The notes: generated by a model from the sequence alone, not told the origin. Shown: positions 17,053 to 26,730, numbered from the stretch's first letter. The stretch is DNA of 64,000 nucleotides from Streptomyces acidiscabies (GCF_020010905.1 NZ_JAGJBY010000002.1:4960001-5024000); one strand, 5' to 3'. A program made the numbers and translations.

Positions 17053-20000
17053 ATGTCCAAGCAGCAGAGCGGCGCCCTCAGCCGCAGACAGGTCGTCGGA
17101 GGTATCGCGGCGACCGGAGTGGCGCTGACCGTCGCTCCGGCCCTGCCCACCGAGGCGGAGGCCGCCGAGTCCGACGCCGTCCCCAGACCGACCGTCAGGG
17201 ACCTGACCGTCGACGGCCGTACGGGACGCCTCCTCGGCGTCGACGACACCGCCCCCCGGCTCGGCTGGCGCACGGAGGGCGTCAACCGGGGCTGGACGCA
17301 GGCCGCGTACCGCATCCGCGCCGCGCGCGGCGCACGGGACCTGGCGGCGGGACGGTACCTCTGGGACTCCGGCACGGTCCGCTCGGCGGCCCAGCACGAC
17401 ATCCCCTGGGGCGGCCCGCCGCCGGGCTCGCGGCAGGAGGTCGTCTGGCAGGTCCGCACCTGGGGCACGGACGGTTCGACGACGGGCTGGAGCAGCCCGG
17501 CGACCTGGGAGACGGGCCTGCTCAGACCCTCCGACTGGGGCAGGGCCCGGTGGATCGACCACCCCGCCCGCACTCTCGACCAGCCCCTCCCGCTCTTCGC
17601 CCGCGCCTTCTCGACGACGGGCCGCACCACCAGGGCCCGGCTGTACGTCTCCGGCGTCGGTCTGCACGAGGTCACCCTGAACGGCGCCCCCGTCACCGAC
17701 GAGGTCCTCGCCCCCGGCAACTCCAACTACCAGCTCTCCACGGAGTACCGCGCCTACGACGTGACGCACCTCGTGCGCCCCGGCGCCAACACCCTCGGCG
17801 TCGCCCTGGGCCACGGCACCGCCCTGGTCACCCGCTCCGTCACCAACCCGGCGACCGGGCGCACCGCGCCGTACTCCTGGTGGCAGAGCCAGTTCAAGGG
17901 CGACGGCACGCTCGTGGCACCGGCCGAGGCGGGCGCCACCACCGTCAAGGTGAGCGGCGTCGCGGGCTACCACGTCGGCGGCACCGTCAACGTCGACACC
18001 GGCGACGGCGGCGTACGCCTGGAGTCCCGCAGGATCACCGCCGTCGGCACGGCGGGCGCGGACGGCACCGGCATCACCTTCACCCCCGCCCTCACCGCGT
18101 CCCACGCCACCGGCGTACGGGTCACCGGCTCCGGCAACCCCCTCGCGAGCACCGACCCCAGCGCGGGCGCCGCCGTCACCCCCCGCCTGATCGCCCGCCT
18201 CGAACTGACCGGCGCCGACGGCACGGTCCACGCGATCGTCAGCGACCGCACCTGGCGCACCGCGCTCGGCCCCGAGACCACAGCCAACTGGTTCTCCGGC
18301 TCCGACTACGACGCCCGCCGCGAACAACCCGGCTGGAACACCCCCGGAGCCGACCTCACCCCGGCCGCGCGCCGCCGCGACGGCACCCCCGTCGACTGGA
18401 CGGCGGCAGGCTTCGCACCGCCCCCCAACCTCACCACCGCCCTCGTCTGGCGTATCGCCGAATCGGTGAAGATCACGGCCCGCCTCCGCCCGGTCGGCAT
18501 CACCCAGCCCCGGCCCGGCGTCTGGGTCTTCGACTTCGGCCAGAACTTCGCGGGCTGGCCCCAACTGAACCTGACCGGCACGCTCCCCGCCGGGACGACC
18601 GTCACGATGCGGCCCGCCGAGTCCCTCAACGCCGACGGCACGGTCAACCAGCTCTCCGTCATGGGCGGCGGCGCCGTACGCGGCACCGACGTCTTCGACG
18701 CGTACACCACGTACGGCGCGCCCGGCGGCGAGACCTGGCACCCCCGGTTCCACTACTTCGGCATGCAGTGGGTCCAGGTCACCGGCCTCCCCGCCGGGTA
18801 CACCCCCACCGAGGACACGCTCACCGGACTCCAGGTCCACGCCGACGTCCCCGCCGCAGGGGACGTACGCACCTCCAGCGAGCGCGTCAACCGGATCCAC
18901 CGCATGGCGCGGTACTCGATCATGAGCAACACCATGTCCACCTTCACGGACTGCCCCGGCCGCGAGAAACTCGCCTACCCCGCCGACTACCTCCAGCCCT
19001 TCGGCGCCCTGCACCGCACCTTCGGGTACGGCGCCTATCTGCGCACCATGGCGCGCCATCTGGTGGAGGGTCAGTCGCGGGCCGGGGACAACATCGGGAA
19101 CGTCGCGCTGAAGGCGCCCGTGTACGACTACGGCTACCTCGGCCGGTACGGCGACGAGATCAACTGGGGCGACGGGATCGTCCTCACGCCGTGGCTGCTG
19201 TACCGGACGTACGGCGACACGCAGACCATGGCCCGCGCCTACCCGCGGATGCAGGCATTCCTGGCCTACATCCGAACCAAGAAGGCGGGCACGGGCGCCG
19301 ACGCGCACATCGTCGACGCGGCCCTCGCCGACTGGAGCTCCGCCGAGGCCACCTCCGGGCGGATCACCGGGACCTGGGCCTACCACCAGGTCGCCGACCG
19401 GATGGCGCGGATGGCCGCGCTCATCGGACGCGACGGCGACGCGAGCGAGTACCGCGACCTCGCCTCGACCATCAAGCGCGCCTTCAACGACGCCTTCTAC
19501 AACAGCGCGCTCGGCCGCTACACCAGCCAGGGCGACCAGGGCACGGCCGGCGCGACCCAGGCCGCGCAAGGACTCGCGCTCGACGAGGGGCTCGTACCCG
19601 ACGCGGAGCGCGGGCGCGTGCTCGACTCGCTGGTCGAACTGATCGAGGGCTACCACCCGTTCGGCGGCGGCCCCCACCTCAGCGCCGGGACGATCGGGCT
19701 GTCCCCGGTGATCCGGTCCCTGATCGCCGGGCGCCGCGACGACGTCCTGTGGAACGTCCTCCAGGAGAACACCCGCCCCAGCTACGGCTACTTCCTGGCC
19801 CCCACCACCGCCAACCCCCAGGGCCTGACGACCGTCCCGGAACAGTGGGACCTGCTCAACTCGAAGAACCACATGATCCTTCTCCAGATCGACGAGTGGT
19901 TCCACAGCGCCCTCGCGGGCATCCGGCAGACGGACACCTCCGTCGCCTACCGCGACCTCGTCATCGACCCCCGCCCGGTCGGCGACCTCACCGAGGCCGC

Positions 20001-20238
20001 AGGCAGCTACCGCACCCCCTACGGCGAGGTCACCTCCGCGTGGTCGCGCCAGGGAGGCGTCTTCCGCCTCACGGCCGTGATCCCGCCGAACACCAGCGCC
20101 GAGATCCGCGTCCCGGCCGGCGGCGGCGCACCGCCCGCGGCCAGCGGGGGAGCGGTCCTCCAGGGCATCGAGGGGGACCGGGCCGTCTACCGGGCGGGCT
20201 CGGGGACGTACCGGTTCGTCTCCCGCGTGAGTTCCTGA
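17053..20238 (+). CDS. Tat-exported alpha-L-rhamnosidase, GH78
   Basis: Predicted to release terminal L-rhamnose from polysaccharides or glycosides outside the cell. The 1061-aa product starts with a twin-arginine leader (LSRRQVVGG, then a hydrophobic run ending AEAA). It has the GH78 order of N-terminal and concanavalin-like domains (GVDDTAPRLGWR; ARLYVSGVGLHEVTLNGAPV), then the (alpha/alpha)6 barrel with TDCPGREKLAYPAD near residue 633, matching the family's TDCPQRxE catalytic motif with changes. A further conserved stretch (TTVPEQWD) precedes the C-terminal beta domain. An ~80-residue stretch near 290-365 looks inserted in the beta region. ATG 17053 follows GAAGGAG. A strong terminator follows the stop. 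Confidence 0.9.
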   Translation: MSKQQSGALSRRQVVGGIAATGVALTVAPALPTEAEAAESDAVPRPTVRDLTVDGRTGRLLGVDDTAPRLGWRTEGVNRGWTQAAYRIRAARGARDLAAGRYLWDSGTVRSAAQHDIPWGGPPPGSRQEVVWQVRTWGTDGSTTGWSSPATWETGLLRPSDWGRARWIDHPARTLDQPLPLFARAFSTTGRTTRARLYVSGVGLHEVTLNGAPVTDEVLAPGNSNYQLSTEYRAYDVTHLVRPGANTLGVALGHGTALVTRSVTNPATGRTAPYSWWQSQFKGDGTLVAPAEAGATTVKVSGVAGYHVGGTVNVDTGDGGVRLESRRITAVGTAGADGTGITFTPALTASHATGVRVTGSGNPLASTDPSAGAAVTPRLIARLELTGADGTVHAIVSDRTWRTALGPETTANWFSGSDYDARREQPGWNTPGADLTPAARRRDGTPVDWTAAGFAPPPNLTTALVWRIAESVKITARLRPVGITQPRPGVWVFDFGQNFAGWPQLNLTGTLPAGTTVTMRPAESLNADGTVNQLSVMGGGAVRGTDVFDAYTTYGAPGGETWHPRFHYFGMQWVQVTGLPAGYTPTEDTLTGLQVHADVPAAGDVRTSSERVNRIHRMARYSIMSNTMSTFTDCPGREKLAYPADYLQPFGALHRTFGYGAYLRTMARHLVEGQSRAGDNIGNVALKAPVYDYGYLGRYGDEINWGDGIVLTPWLLYRTYGDTQTMARAYPRMQAFLAYIRTKKAGTGADAHIVDAALADWSSAEATSGRITGTWAYHQVADRMARMAALIGRDGDASEYRDLASTIKRAFNDAFYNSALGRYTSQGDQGTAGATQAAQGLALDEGLVPDAERGRVLDSLVELIEGYHPFGGGPHLSAGTIGLSPVIRSLIAGRRDDVLWNVLQENTRPSYGYFLAPTTANPQGLTTVPEQWDLLNSKNHMILLQIDEWFHSALAGIRQTDTSVAYRDLVIDPRPVGDLTEAAGSYRTPYGEVTSAWSRQGGVFRLTAVIPPNTSAEIRVPAGGGAPPAASGGAVLQGIEGDRAVYRAGSGTYRFVSRVSS

Positions 20239-20243
20239 GAACA

Positions 20244-20279
20244 CCGGGGCGCCGTCCGTCTCCCCGGCCGGCGCCCCGA
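20244..20279 (+). terminator. Hairpin after the rhamnosidase gene
   Basis: A perfect 10-bp stem (CGGGGCGCCG at 20245-20254 with CGGCGCCCCG at 20269-20278) with a 14-nt loop lies directly after the stop. There is no U-tract, as is usual in Streptomyces. Confidence 0.7.
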
Positions 20280-20305
20280 TGCGTGTGACGCGGATCACCT
20301 CTTGA

Positions 20306-20335
20306 GGAAAACCTGACGCCTGCGCCCCGCGTCTT
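20306..20335 (+). promoter_or_regulatory. ECF-type promoter for the sigma operon
   Basis: GGAAAACC (20306-20313), 16 bp, then CGTCTT (20330-20335). This matches the GGAAC-N16/17-CGTC pattern of ECF sigma factors. It sits just before the GTG of an ECF gene, so autoregulation is likely. The predicted start of transcription falls at or next to the GTG, giving a leaderless mRNA. Confidence 0.5.
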
Positions 20336-20341
20336 GGGTGT

Positions 20342-20902
20342 GTGAGAGCACGAGGAAGACCACCCGGCGAGCTCGACGAGGAACACCTCGTCCGGCGCAT
20401 CGCCCACGGGGACCGGGCCGCGTTCGAGGAGCTGTACCGGCGCACCTCGCCCTGGATGGCCGTACGGCTGCGCAGGCGCTGCGCCGACGAGCAGATCGTC
20501 GCCGAGGTCATGCAGGAGACGTACCTCGCGGTGTGGCGCGCGGCCGGCGCCTTCGTCGGAACGGCGGCCGGCGGGAGCGCCGTCGGCTGGCTGTGGACGA
20601 TCGCCGCGCGCCGCCTCGTCGACGCGTTCCGGCGCCGCGCCCACCACGCCGTACCCCCGCCCGAGGCCGCCGAGCGCCACCCGGCACCCGCCGCCGAGGA
20701 CGAGGCGCTCGCCAGGGCCGTCGGCGGCGAGGTCGGCGACGCCCTGCACCGCCTCGCACCCGAACTCCGGGACGTCCTCCAGGCGTTGGTGCTCGACGGC
20801 CTGTCCGTCCGCGAGACCTCCGTCCTGCTCGGCCTGCCCGAGGGAACCGTCAAGACCCGCGCCCGCCGGGCCCGGACCGAGATGCGGAAGGCGCTGACAT
20901 GA
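20342..20902 (+). CDS. ECF-family RNA polymerase sigma factor
   Basis: A 186-aa sigma factor with region 2 (FEELYRRTSPWMAVRLRRRC; VMQETYLAVWRAAGAF; WLWTIAARRLVDAFRR) and region 4 (LQALVLDGLSVRETSVLLGLPEGTVKTR, in parts). It directs RNA polymerase to a small stress regulon. No ribosome site precedes the GTG, in keeping with a leaderless transcript from the adjacent promoter. The stop overlaps the anti-sigma start (ATGA). Confidence 0.9.
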   Translation: MRARGRPPGELDEEHLVRRIAHGDRAAFEELYRRTSPWMAVRLRRRCADEQIVAEVMQETYLAVWRAAGAFVGTAAGGSAVGWLWTIAARRLVDAFRRRAHHAVPPPEAAERHPAPAAEDEALARAVGGEVGDALHRLAPELRDVLQALVLDGLSVRETSVLLGLPEGTVKTRARRARTEMRKALT

Positions 20903-21708
20903 ACGCGGACCACGCGTCGACGCGACTGGTCGACGGCTACGCGCGCGGCGACACGGACCTCGCCCCCGACGAGGTGTGGGCCCTGGAGGCCCACCTGGAG
21001 ACGTGCCGGCTCTGCCGCGATCGGCTCTCGGCCGCCGTCACGACACAGGCACCCGCCGTCGCGGCCCTCACGGAATCCGTGTGGGCCGGCCTCGAACCCC
21101 GTCTCACCCCACCGCCCGCCCCCCGCCGCCGCACGGCACGCCTCGCCCGCTGGCTGACCCCCGCGATGGTCCCCTGGCTCGCCATGGCGGTCAGCGTCAC
21201 CCTGATCGCCCTGCTCCTGGACCTGACCGGCGCGGGCCGGGTCTCGCTCGTCCTGCTGCTCGCCCCCGTCCTGCCGGTCCTCGGCGTCGCCGCGTCCTGG
21301 TCGCGCGGCCTGGACCCGGCGTACGAACTCACCGCCTCCACCCCGAGGTCCGGGCTCTACCTGGTGCTGCGGCGCACCGCGTCCGTTCTCGCCGTCGTCG
21401 TCCCCGTCCTGCTCCTGTGCGGCTGGGCGACCGGGGCGAGCGCCGCGCAGTGGCTGCTGCCCTGCCTCGCGCTCACCTCCACGACGCTGGCGCTCGGCGG
21501 GGTCGTCGGGGTGACCCGGGCCGCCGTCGCGCTCGCCGCCGGGTGGGCCGGGGGAGTGGTGGCGCCGGCGCTGGCCGTCGGCCGTACGACCGTCGTCCTG
21601 GGGACGGGCGGGATGCCGGTGTGGGGGATCGTCCTCGCCGCCGGCGTGGGTGTCGTCATCGTGCGCCGCAGGGCGTACGCCAACTCGGGAAGGAACACGT
21701 CATGGTGA
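20899..21708 (+). CDS. Membrane anti-sigma factor with zinc-finger domain
   Basis: A 269-aa protein. Its cytoplasmic N-terminus carries the anti-sigma zinc motif His32-x3-Cys36-x2-Cys39 (AHLETCRLC). About six hydrophobic segments follow from residue ~85. It probably holds the upstream sigma factor at the membrane until a signal arrives. It overlaps the sigma gene (ATGA) and the ABC ATPase gene (7 nt), so all are translationally coupled. The multi-pass anchor is more elaborate than the usual single-pass anti-sigma. Confidence 0.85.
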   Translation: MNADHASTRLVDGYARGDTDLAPDEVWALEAHLETCRLCRDRLSAAVTTQAPAVAALTESVWAGLEPRLTPPPAPRRRTARLARWLTPAMVPWLAMAVSVTLIALLLDLTGAGRVSLVLLLAPVLPVLGVAASWSRGLDPAYELTASTPRSGLYLVLRRTASVLAVVVPVLLLCGWATGASAAQWLLPCLALTSTTLALGGVVGVTRAAVALAAGWAGGVVAPALAVGRTTVVLGTGGMPVWGIVLAAGVGVVIVRRRAYANSGRNTSW

Positions 21709-22502
21709 GCGCGTCCGACATCGCGCCGACGGTGTACGCCTGGCAGATCCGGGCCACCGGGCTGAAGGTCAGGGTCGGCAGGAACCGGATGGCCGTCGAC
21801 GGCCTCGACCTGTCGCTCGGGACCGGAGTGCACGGTCTCCTCGGGCCGAACGGGGCCGGGAAGACCACCCTCATCCGGGCCCTGGCCACCGTCCTGCGGC
21901 CCACCGAGGGCACCTTGGAACTGCTCGGGGAGTCCGTGGGGGAACGGGGTGAACACCGGGCCGTGCGGCGGCGGATCGGGTATCTGCCGCAGGAGTTCGG
22001 CTACTACAAGCGGTTCACCGTCCGCGAGTTCGTCGAGTACATGGCCTGGCTGAAGGAGGTGCCCAAGGCCGACGTCCCGGCCGCCGTGCAGCGCGCCGTG
22101 GAACGCGTCGGCCTCGCCGACCGCGCCGACTCGCGTATGAAGACGCTGTCCGGCGGGATGGTGCGGCGCGTCGGCATCGCGCAGGCCATCGTCAACGACC
22201 CGGCGCTCCTGCTGCTCGACGAGCCCACCGTCGGCCTCGACCCGGCCCAGCGCCTGCGCTTCCGTGAACTCCTCCAGCAACTCGGCCAGGACACCTGTGT
22301 CGTCGTCTCCACCCACCTCGTCGAGGACGTGGCCGCCGCCTGCACCAGCGTCGTCCTCTTCGACGAAGGACGCCTCGTCATCCAGGGCACCCCCGAGGAA
22401 CTCGCCGCAGCGGGAGGCCCCGACCACATCGGCGACAGCCCCCTCGAACGCGGCTACTCCGCCCTGCTCCAGCACTCCGGACGAGGGAAGGGCTCCTGGT
22501 GA
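21702..22502 (+). CDS. ABC transporter ATP-binding protein
   Basis: A 266-aa ATPase with Walker A (GPNGAGKTT near residue 48), Q-loop (GYLPQEFGYY), signature (LSGGMVRRVGIAQA), Walker B (LLLLDEPTVGLDP) and H-loop (STHLVED). It should power the two membrane proteins encoded next. The start is ATG 21702 with GGAAGGAA upstream, inside the end of the anti-sigma gene. Being in the sigma operon suggests the transporter is induced by, or reports on, envelope stress. Confidence 0.9.
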   Translation: MVSASDIAPTVYAWQIRATGLKVRVGRNRMAVDGLDLSLGTGVHGLLGPNGAGKTTLIRALATVLRPTEGTLELLGESVGERGEHRAVRRRIGYLPQEFGYYKRFTVREFVEYMAWLKEVPKADVPAAVQRAVERVGLADRADSRMKTLSGGMVRRVGIAQAIVNDPALLLLDEPTVGLDPAQRLRFRELLQQLGQDTCVVVSTHLVEDVAAACTSVVLFDEGRLVIQGTPEELAAAGGPDHIGDSPLERGYSALLQHSGRGKGSW

Positions 22503-23848
22503 ACGTCCTGCGCACCGAACTGAAGCGCTCCGCCGCCCCCTGGGCCGGCGCCCTGGTCCTCACGACCTCGCTCGCCTTCCTCCACCTCCCCGACACCGCT
22601 TGGTGGAGAGGCACCACGGCGTGGACCGCCCAGTGGACGCCCCTCGCCCTGTGGACCCGCTCCCTCCTCTTCTACCTGTGGCCCCTGGCCGTCGGCATCG
22701 GCGCCCTCCAGGGCCTGCGCGACCACCGCTCGACCATGTCCGAACTCCTGACGAGCACCTCGCGCCCCGCCTGGCACCGCGCCGCCCTCCAGGCCGGTAC
22801 GACGGCGGCGACGCTGGCCGTCGGCTTCACGCTGCTCGTCCTCGTCGGCGGGGTCCAGGTCCTGGCCCACGCCTCCTATGCGCACCTTGGCTGGCTCCCC
22901 GTCTCCCTGGTCGCCGTCCTCGCCCTCGCCGCCGGAGCCGTCCTCGGCATGGGCATCGCCCGCACCCTGCCCTCCCCGCTCACCCCGCCCGCCCTCGCCG
23001 TCGGCGCGTTCGCGTTCACGACGCTCCTGCACATGTCCCTCGGCCGCACGCGGACGACCACACCGGACGGCTTCCCCGTCTCCCGGCCGAACCGGCTCTC
23101 CCTCCTCTCTCCGGCGACCGACGAGATCCGCGCCGCCTACGTCACGCTCTCCGGCGCCGTCGACCTCGGCCAGACCCTGTGGTTCCTCGGCCTCGCGGCC
23201 ACCGGCTTCGCCCTGCTCATCGCGACGACCCGCCGCACCCGCCTGCTCGCCCTCACCCCGGCCCTCGCCTGCACGGCCCTCGCCCTGCTGGTCCTGCCGA
23301 CGGACCCGGGCCGCATGTACGTCGTCGACAAAGCCGCCGCCGCGCCGGTCTGCGACGGCCCCGTCTGCGTCACCAGAACCCACCGGGACCGCCTCACCGA
23401 CCTCGCGGGCCCCGGCAAGGAAGCACTCCGGCGCCTGCACACCGCGCTCGGCGACAGCGCGCCGGCCGCCGTACGCGAGAACACGACGCTCCTGCCCGAG
23501 GGCTCCACACCCCGCTGGTCCCGCGACACCGTCCTCGTCGACTTCGACACCCTCACCGCCGAGAAGGGCGAGGCTCTGACCCGGGCGCTCATCGGGCTGG
23601 GGATGGTCCCCGGCTGCACGCCCGTCGGCTGGCAGGGCATAGGGGAGGAGGACATCGCCCGGACCGTCGCGGTGGGATGGGCGCTGGGGAGCCTGGAACC
23701 CTCGGCCGACACGGAGGCGCGTACGGCGTGGCGGGAACTGAAGGCACGGCCGTATCCCGAGCAGCTCGCGCGGATCGCCGCGATGCGGACGGCGGCGTAC
23801 AGCTGCCAAGGCGAGCCGTTCGAGGCGCTGAAGGGCGGGGCCCGATGA
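22499..23848 (+). CDS. ABC-2 type membrane protein with large extracytoplasmic domain
   Basis: A 449-aa protein with about seven hydrophobic segments in residues 15-280. A soluble region of ~165 aa follows (from VLPTDPGRMY), with a CDGPVC cysteine pair. It is probably the permease partner of the preceding ATPase. The GTG start overlaps the ATPase stop, and the stop overlaps the next start (ATGA). The C-terminal domain has no family I recognise and may bind substrate or sense the envelope. Confidence 0.75.
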   Translation: MNVLRTELKRSAAPWAGALVLTTSLAFLHLPDTAWWRGTTAWTAQWTPLALWTRSLLFYLWPLAVGIGALQGLRDHRSTMSELLTSTSRPAWHRAALQAGTTAATLAVGFTLLVLVGGVQVLAHASYAHLGWLPVSLVAVLALAAGAVLGMGIARTLPSPLTPPALAVGAFAFTTLLHMSLGRTRTTTPDGFPVSRPNRLSLLSPATDEIRAAYVTLSGAVDLGQTLWFLGLAATGFALLIATTRRTRLLALTPALACTALALLVLPTDPGRMYVVDKAAAAPVCDGPVCVTRTHRDRLTDLAGPGKEALRRLHTALGDSAPAAVRENTTLLPEGSTPRWSRDTVLVDFDTLTAEKGEALTRALIGLGMVPGCTPVGWQGIGEEDIARTVAVGWALGSLEPSADTEARTAWRELKARPYPEQLARIAAMRTAAYSCQGEPFEALKGGAR

Positions 23849-24399
23849 GATGGCTGACGCTGTACGCCCGCTCCCGCCAGGTCCCCGCGACGCTCGCCGT
23901 GATCCTGGTCGGTACGGTCCTGGCCTGGGCGTTCACCCGCGACGGCACCGGCGACCCGCGCCTGACCACTCTCGCCCTCGCGACCGGCGCGATGGCCGCC
24001 TCCACCGGCCTCGGCGGCCAGGACCCCGCCCTCGACCGCACCGCCGCGATCCGCTGGACCACCCGCAGAGCCGCCCACGTCCTGCTCGCCGCCGCACTCC
24101 TGGCAGCGGCCGTCCTGGTGACGGGAACGCCCGTCGCCCTGATCGCCCGGGACAGCGCGGGCTTGATGGGTCTGGCGGCCCTGGGCGCCGCCCTCCACGG
24201 CGCCCACCACGCCTGGGCCCTTCCCTTCGCCTGGCTCGCCCTCGCGTTCGTCGCCCCGCCCCCGACGAGCACGGCGACCCGGATCGTCTCCTGGCTCCTG
24301 CTGCCGCCCGACTCGACGGCAGCCGCCTGGACCGCGCTGGTCCTCACGGTCACCGGGGTCACGGCGTACGCGCTGGCGGGACCGTCCCGGCGAGGGTGA
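23845..24399 (+). CDS. Polytopic membrane protein, last gene of the sigma/ABC operon
   Basis: A 184-aa protein with about five transmembrane segments and almost no soluble parts. From its place (ATGA overlap with the upstream permease gene) it is likely a second permease subunit or an accessory of the same ABC system. I recognise no named family. It converges on the PucR gene with 3 bp between stops. Confidence 0.7.
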   Translation: MRWLTLYARSRQVPATLAVILVGTVLAWAFTRDGTGDPRLTTLALATGAMAASTGLGGQDPALDRTAAIRWTTRRAAHVLLAAALLAAAVLVTGTPVALIARDSAGLMGLAALGAALHGAHHAWALPFAWLALAFVAPPPTSTATRIVSWLLLPPDSTAAAWTALVLTVTGVTAYALAGPSRRG

Positions 24400-24402
24400 C
24401 TC

Positions 24403-25572
24403 TCAGCTCCACGCCCCCGACAGATCCCGCGTCACGACCGTGCTCAGCACCCGCACACCCCGCGTCGACGCCGGGTCCAGGCCCGTGAGGTCGCGGACCC
24501 GGCGCAGGCGGTAGTCCAGGGTGCGGGGGTGGACGTTGAGGGTGCTCGCGGTGAGGGCGCGGTTCATGTCGCAGTGGTAGTACGCGTCGAGCGTCAGGAG
24601 CAGGTCGGGGCCGGGCGAGAGGAGCCGGGCCACCTGCCGGAGCCAGGCGTCGGTGAACGGGGCGTCGGCGACCGCGAGTTCGACGAAGACGTCCGCGAGG
24701 GTGTGAGGGCGTAGCCGGTCCGGCGCCCGGCGCAGAGGCGCCGTACGGCTGATGTGCCGGGCCCGGTCGAGGGCGTCGGCGAGAACCGGCCCACCGGCGG
24801 TGCCGGCCGCGCAGGGGTGGCCCAGCGCCTCGGCGAAGTCCCGTACCAGGACGGCGACTTCACGGCCCTCGGGGGTCAGCGCGATCAGCTCGCCGCCCCG
24901 GCCCGCCGCAGCGGGACGCCACCACAGCGGCACCCGGTGCGCCCTCGCCAGGGCCTCGACCTCCGCGTCCAGGTCCCGCTCGTCGCCGGGCCGGTCCGGC
25001 ACCCGGACCACCGACACCTCGTAGGCGTCGGCCAGTTCGACACCGGCGACCCGCGCCAGCTCCTTCGCCACCGGGTCCTCGGCCAGCAACGCCTTGGTGA
25101 GCAGCGCGACTTGGGCGACGTACGGCAGCCGTCGGCGCAGCGCCGTCACGAACCCCCGGCAGTAGGCGTCGATGCCGCGCTCGCCCTGCGGGGCGAACCA
25201 GCCCATGACGCCCATGAGTTCGTCGAGGCTCCCGTCGCTGCGGGCCCGCGTCGCCTCGTCGATCTCGCGCAGCATCAGCTCGGCGTGCACGCGCAGCACC
25301 CCCTGCCGCGACGTGAGGGACATGCCGGTACCGGCCCTCAACTCACCCATCGACGCGATGTGGTCGAGATCGCTGTCGGTCAACATCCCGTTGCCCGGGG
25401 CCAGTTCGACCGTGCGTCGCCTGAACCACACCGAGTACTCCAGGGTCTGGGCCTTCCCCCGGGAGTCGGCGTCGAGGGAGGCGAACTCCGGGATCTCGCG
25501 GGTGTACGCCTCGACCTCGCGACGGGCGTTGGCCGGTGCCTGGCGGGCCAGTTCGGTGAAGAGACCTCCCAT
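24403..25572 (-). CDS. PucR-type helix-turn-helix transcriptional regulator
   Basis: A 389-aa regulator. The C-terminus has the PucR helix-turn-helix (LLLTLDAYYHCDMNRALTAS, then TLNVHPRTLDYRLRRVRDLTGLDP). The N-terminal part is an all-helical sensor (LDELMGVMGWFAPQGERGIDAYCRGF), and a GGDEF-like linker region lies between. Such proteins usually control nearby catabolic or secondary-metabolite genes. Its target is not evident here. It diverges from the DUF4394 gene. Confidence 0.85.
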   Translation of the reverse strand: MGGLFTELARQAPANARREVEAYTREIPEFASLDADSRGKAQTLEYSVWFRRRTVELAPGNGMLTDSDLDHIASMGELRAGTGMSLTSRQGVLRVHAELMLREIDEATRARSDGSLDELMGVMGWFAPQGERGIDAYCRGFVTALRRRLPYVAQVALLTKALLAEDPVAKELARVAGVELADAYEVSVVRVPDRPGDERDLDAEVEALARAHRVPLWWRPAAAGRGGELIALTPEGREVAVLVRDFAEALGHPCAAGTAGGPVLADALDRARHISRTAPLRRAPDRLRPHTLADVFVELAVADAPFTDAWLRQVARLLSPGPDLLLTLDAYYHCDMNRALTASTLNVHPRTLDYRLRRVRDLTGLDPASTRGVRVLSTVVTRDLSGAWS

Positions 25573-25811
25573 GGCGCGAGCATGCCATCGGCGCGCGGGA
25601 GGGTCATAGGAGAAAACCGGACCTGTGTTTGTCAGTCAGGGTGAAGGCGTGAAGAGTGTGGAGGCCGTGGGTTCGTGAGGGTGCGCAAAGTTCGCGCGGC
25701 GGGGGCCGTTCCTGGTTGCCGGGGCGGATGGGCGCGCGCTTAATGGGACCGCGAGGGCGCCCTCCTTCCGTACACACCACAGCAGTTCGTCCGAACGGGA
25801 GGACCACGAGG

Positions 25812-26687
25812 ATGAGAACGGGAAAGAGAGCCGCGACGCTGCTCGCCGCCCTGACCGCGGCCGGCGCCCTCGTCATGGCCGGCACACCCGCCTCCAGCAC
25901 GCCCACCGCAGCCGCCGTCCCCAGCCTGCGGGCCTTCGGGATCACCGGCGACGGCACCCTGATGGCCACCTTCACCACCGACCGGCCCCAGGTCCTCGAC
26001 TGGGTCCGCGTCATCACCGGACTCAGCGGCGACACCAAGCTCCTAGGCATCGACCACCGGCCGCAGAACGGCGTGATGTACGGCCTCGGCGACAAGGGCG
26101 GCATCTACACCATCAAGACCCCGCCGGCCACCACCGACGTCGTCGTCACCAAGGTCTCGCAGCTCCAGATCGCCCTGTACGGCACGACGTTCGACATCGA
26201 CTTCAACCCCGCCGCCGACCGGCTGAGGGTCATCAGCAACAACGGCCAGAACCTGCGCCACAACCTCAACGACAACACGACCGTCGCCGACAGCATGCTG
26301 AACATCCCGCCCGCGACCACGTACGCGCTCGGCGTGACCGGCGCCGCGTACACCAACAACGACCTCGTCGGCTCCACCGGCACCACGCTCGTCGACGTCG
26401 ACACCTACAACGACCAGATCGTCATCCAGTCGCCCCCGAACGCCGGGAACCTCGTCGCGACCGGCCTCCTCGGCTTCGACGCGAACCTCGACGCGGGCAT
26501 CGACATCTTCAGCACCCTCACCAACGGCAAGACGACCGCGAACGCGGCCTTCGCCTCCCTGACGCCGTACGGCGCGAGCACCCCGACCCTCTACAGCGTC
26601 GACATCCTCACCGGCTCCCCCACGGCGATCGGTCAGTTCCCGCTCAACATCACCGACCTCGCCATCACCCTCACGGGCACCTACTGA
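25812..26687 (+). CDS. Secreted DUF4394-family protein
   Basis: A 291-aa protein with a signal peptide (MRTGKRAATLLAALTAAGALVMAG, cut after ASS or nearby). The rest is a beta-propeller-like domain (FGITGDGTLMATFTTDRP; LLGIDHRPQNGVMYGLGDKGGIYTI; TFDIDFNPAADRLRVISNNGQNLRHN) that matches the domain of unknown function DUF4394. It is probably extracellular or cell-wall associated. A hairpin terminator follows. Confidence 0.85.
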   Translation: MRTGKRAATLLAALTAAGALVMAGTPASSTPTAAAVPSLRAFGITGDGTLMATFTTDRPQVLDWVRVITGLSGDTKLLGIDHRPQNGVMYGLGDKGGIYTIKTPPATTDVVVTKVSQLQIALYGTTFDIDFNPAADRLRVISNNGQNLRHNLNDNTTVADSMLNIPPATTYALGVTGAAYTNNDLVGSTGTTLVDVDTYNDQIVIQSPPNAGNLVATGLLGFDANLDAGIDIFSTLTNGKTTANAAFASLTPYGASTPTLYSVDILTGSPTAIGQFPLNITDLAITLTGTY

Positions 26688-26693
26688 CCCGGC

Positions 26694-26730
26694 GCGCGCC
26701 GCGGCCCGGCACCACCGGGGCGCGGCGCCG
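26694..26730 (+). terminator. Hairpin after the DUF4394 gene
   Basis: CGCCGCGGCCCGG (26698-26710) pairs with CGGGGCGCGGCG (26716-26727) with one mismatch and a short loop, just after the stop codon. Confidence 0.6.

Noticed and set aside
16906..20994. Very long frame antisense to the rhamnosidase gene
   Set aside because: It covers a clear GH78 gene, its terminator and a sigma factor gene on the other strand and has no domain of its own.
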